A stretch of 64,000 nt of DNA from Stromatinia cepivora (Eukaryota > Ascomycota > Leotiomycetes > Helotiales > Sclerotiniaceae), in NCBI GenBank assembly GCA_014898415.1, contig RCTD01000019.1, positions 1,240,001 to 1,304,000 on the forward strand. Direction: 5' to 3'. Each line of letters opens with the position of its first letter. The first letter of the stretch is position 1. The notes under the pieces are model-generated. The model did not search any database, was not told the DNA's origin, and worked only from the letters and a program-made list of their open reading frames with translations. The translations under genes and the position numbers were made by a program. Below are positions 61,235 through 64,000 of the stretch, piece after piece.

Positions 61235-64000
61235 TCAATCCACTCCAGACTCATCTTCTCCCTCGTCGCCGTCACCGTCACCGTCATCGTCATCGTCATC
61301 TTCGTCCTCATCATCGGAGACATTCTCCCCGAGGGCCTTTAGACGTTCTTTATACTTTGTTACTTTCTCCTCTAGGTCGCCAAAAACCATGAGTAGGTCA
61401 TCAAGTTCACTTTGAGCCGCCTGTCTCGCAGTCTCCTTGTCCACCAAATTCGCTTCCACCTTAGCGATTTTATCGTGCGCGGTGCTGACTTTCTCCTCCA
61501 ATTCCTTAGCTTTCTCTTCCGCATGTTTTAAGCGTGCATCATGTTCAGCCTTATTTGCCGTGTGTTCGTCGTGCGCGGTTTGTAGATCCTGGACATGGTT
61601 CTTGTTTGACTATACCATGTTAGTAAACAATAATGACAACATATATGATAACATACCATGGCAAGATCTGCTTCTAATCGCCCAATTTTACTCCGAAGAT
61701 CTGTAATTTCCGCATCTGTTCGTCGCCGCACACGTTCAGCATTAGCCTCCGCCGTCTTTTGAACATGTTCCAGTTGTCTTTGATAATCTTGAATTGCCCG
61801 ATCATGTTCAGTTCGTACGCGTTCAGCATTAGCTTCCGCTGCCTTCTGAGCTTGTTCTAGTCGCCGCTGAAGATCTTGTTTTGTACGATCATTTTCCGCT
61901 CGAACAAGTTCAACATCAGTTTCGGCTGCTTTTTGGGCTTCTTTTAACTGTCGCTGAAAATCTTGATTTGCTTGATCATGCTCTATACGTAATTTTCTTC
62001 CGGTTGTCAGCCCTCGAAATTCAACCCGACAGAGCTATACGTACCTCATATCTTCTTCATGGTGCTGCTGAAGGGCCTCATTAACGCTTTTAATCCTTGA
62101 AACTTCTACTACCGCGGTCTCCTTGGCTCTGCGATGATCAGCTTGCTCCTGTCCTAGCTGCCCCCCAAGAATTACTAGCTCTTCTTCCGCCTTCCGCAGA
62201 GCTTTGCTCTTCTCATCAAGCTCAGACCTCAAAGTGTCTACCATCTCTCTGGAAATTCCCTTTTGGACGCCATTTGCGATGACTGCAATCTCGAACCCAG
62301 GATCTCGGTCGATGGCACGTAATAAACGACTAAAATTGTCTTTCATGAAGTCCACAAATGATTTGTCGAAAAACACATCAGGCAGGCCACCAGGCGGAGC
62401 AGAGCTGAGCTTCTGGGGAAGAACTTCGAAGTCTCGCAGCAGTGGGTGGGCTCTTAGTTTGGTAAGTCGATCTATATATTGATCTCTCCCTAGCTTTGAG
62501 CCAAGAATTTGATGGATGGTTGCTCGGGGCACTGGGGAATCTTTGGTGGAGAACTCATATACAATTCCAAGTAGGACAGCGCAGAGGCCTTGAATCACTA
62601 TACCATCACCGCCTGTATGTAGCGTGGCTTGGATTAGGCTTTGGATATTGCTGCCTTCGCCCAGGAAGTCATTTACAGCATCTGGGTCCTCAAATAGCCA
62701 CCCACAAAGAAGCATAAGATAAGCAACCAAGACGCGTTCGTCCACAGCCTTGTGAACACCAAGTACTAAATTGGCAGTGATAGACTGAATACAAGTTATT
62801 ACCTCCTCTCCATTTTCAGCATCACCCTCGGCAACGCCCATCGCCATACTTTTCGCCTCAGCATCTTCGAATATTAAATGGAACAAAAGAACAGAGGCAA
62901 ACCAGTAATGGTACGGATCGCTTGATATATGACTATCCAGAGGCTGAAGAAGTGTCGTCAACACATTCGCTGTCTCGTCGGCCCCGGAAACATGACCATC
63001 TATGGCTCGGCGAAGAAAATGTTTGCGGATGGCTGGGTGATTGTAAAAATAAGCTTTTATACATTCACAAGCAGCAGCGCGGGAATCGAAGGCTGACAAC
63101 GTAGGTATGCTCAATGTCAAATCAAGCAAGCCATCAATTACGTAGACCTTTGGGATAACATGGCGTTGAGGTTGACCATTACTATCAGCTAAGGGTTCAT
63201 CAAGCACCGAGGTAACTTGTTGTTGAGCAAAATTCTCTTGAAGAGTTGGATTGCCTCGAATCATATCCGCGCACGTTGAGAGAGCCTATACCTCGCAATC
63301 AATACACAAACTGTTATATGGGCAATGGTTGCATACCTCGGCTTTTATTTGAACTTCCGTAGATCGACTGAATGCTAATTGCAATACTTGACTAAGAATA
63401 CCATGCTGCGCAAAAGAAGTCTGATTTGCTTGGGTTCCTGTTCCTCCTACTACTAGAAACAGCCGTAGTACTGCAAGTAGAGCATATATGTTTCTATTTC
63501 GCTGAGCTTTAGCCCATTCGGCAACCTCCCCGACTTCATTCTCAGCACCTAATGCATCATTCAATAGCTTTGATAATTTAGGAACACAGCCTGTCTCCCG
63601 GAAGAAAGACTGATTTGAAACGTTGAGCCGCAAAAGGTTCGCTAGAAGGATCAAGCAATCTTCCACTATTCTATCACCGTCCAGAAGAGAGCCCTCGAGC
63701 TTTATTATGTTGAAAATGCGATCAAAAGCATTTTCAAAGGCGACCAGTTTTTGCAATTCCGAGGAGCTTGGTGTCAAGTAGGTCAACAAGGAGAGCCCTT
63801 CATTTCTTATTGCCTCCCTCCGATCATCTAATACCGCCACTAGTCTTGATATACCCAAAGGAGCCGTGAATATACATTCTTCAGTTCTCTCCGTCCGAGA
63901 CGACAGAATTACCGATAGGAGTTGTAATGAATATAGACGCGAATAGAAATCATTGGTGTCCAGAAAATCCAAAAGTAATGTTATATTATCTTGCCGTGTG
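61235..64000 (-). CDS. USO1: Vesicle tethering factor Uso1/p115 (5' end beyond the window)
   Basis: Uso1 (p115 in animals) is a long coiled-coil dimer that tethers ER-derived vesicles at the Golgi. Exons on the minus strand: 64,000(+)-63,337, 63,285-62,045, 61,996-61,657 and 61,609-61,235. Introns are 51, 48 and 47 bp. 872 residues are visible; the frame is open to the window edge, so the start and perhaps 300 N-terminal residues are missing. Met at 63,972 is internal. The head domain with armadillo repeats shows TLLLDFLDTNDFYSRLYSLQ and continues to RAHPLLRDFEVL. It is followed by about 300 residues of coiled coil with a degenerate repeat (AEANAERVRTEHDRAIQDYQ). The protein ends in a very acidic tail (DDEDEDDDDDDGDGDGDEGE), the segment that in p115 binds golgins. 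The middle intron uses an AAG acceptor with a CTGAC branch site. Confidence 0.92.
61684..61985 (-). repeat. Coding tandem repeat in the USO1 coiled coil
   Basis: A unit of about 32 residues (96 bp) recurs three times: EHDQANQDFQRQLKEAQKAA, then ENDRTKQDLQRRLEQAQKAA, then EHDRAIQDYQRQLEHVQKTA, each continuing with an AE....V(R) segment. At DNA level the copies also agree (CAGCGACAGTT, CAGCGGCGACT, CAAAGACAACT). It extends the coiled coil by local duplication. Confidence 0.8.

Noticed and set aside
61982..62044. TAG at 61,983 as the acceptor of the USO1 intron
   Set aside because: It joins to give an immediate in-frame stop and loses the coiled-coil frame that the AAG acceptor keeps.

Overview
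The window is nuclear DNA of a filamentous ascomycete. The signs are short spliceosomal introns (46-82 bp) with CTAAC/CTGAC-type branch sites, a fused five-domain AROM (ARO1) gene, a fungal USO1 gene, and a large AT-rich block of retrotransposons carrying the marks of repeat-induced point mutation (RIP: C-to-T and G-to-A changes with very many TAA/TAG/TGA codons). From remembered similarity of the AROM protein I lean to Leotiomycetes (Sclerotiniaceae-like). That is an inference, not a search result.

The window has two compartments. Positions 1 to about 42,635 are an extremely AT-rich, gene-free block of dead transposable elements. In order they are: the 3' part of a Gypsy element (1 to about 3,270) with a probable LTR to about 4,050; Gypsy-1 with 289-bp LTRs (5,813-16,345); Gypsy-2 with 282-bp LTRs (16,821-23,814), which carries a 72-bp insertion in its RNase H region; Copia-1 with 180-bp LTRs (24,890-38,697); and a Tc1/mariner DNA transposon flanked by TA (39,745-41,123). 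Copia-1 is split twice, by a complete Copia-2 (29,810-35,288, TSD ATCAT) and by a 1.67-kb gag-only LTR element (35,744-37,415, TSD CTTAT). All the 'open frames' in this block are short survivors of these elements. The block ends with an 11-copy, 9-bp minisatellite and a sharp base-composition boundary near 42,635.

Positions 42,635-64,000 are ordinary gene-bearing DNA. In order they hold: ARO1 (+, 43,655-48,467, one 3' intron), the five central steps of the shikimate pathway in one polypeptide; an intronless C2H2 zinc-finger regulator resembling Rpn4-type proteasome regulators (-, 50,745-52,859); a 4.9-kb stretch with no supportable gene; a complex I assembly factor of the NDUFAF2/N7BML type (+, 57,734-58,469, one intron); a three-exon gene of unknown function (-, 58,793-60,597); and the C-terminal two thirds or more of USO1/p115 (-, 61,235 to beyond 64,000, at least four exons). 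These genes are unrelated housekeeping functions and do not form a cluster.

I found no clearly new biological system. The most informative structure is the stack of nested retroelements with exact target-site duplications and transition-only LTR divergence. Next are the 72-bp TIR/TSD insertion, the pol-less LTR element and the possible centromeric or heterochromatic nature of the AT-rich block.
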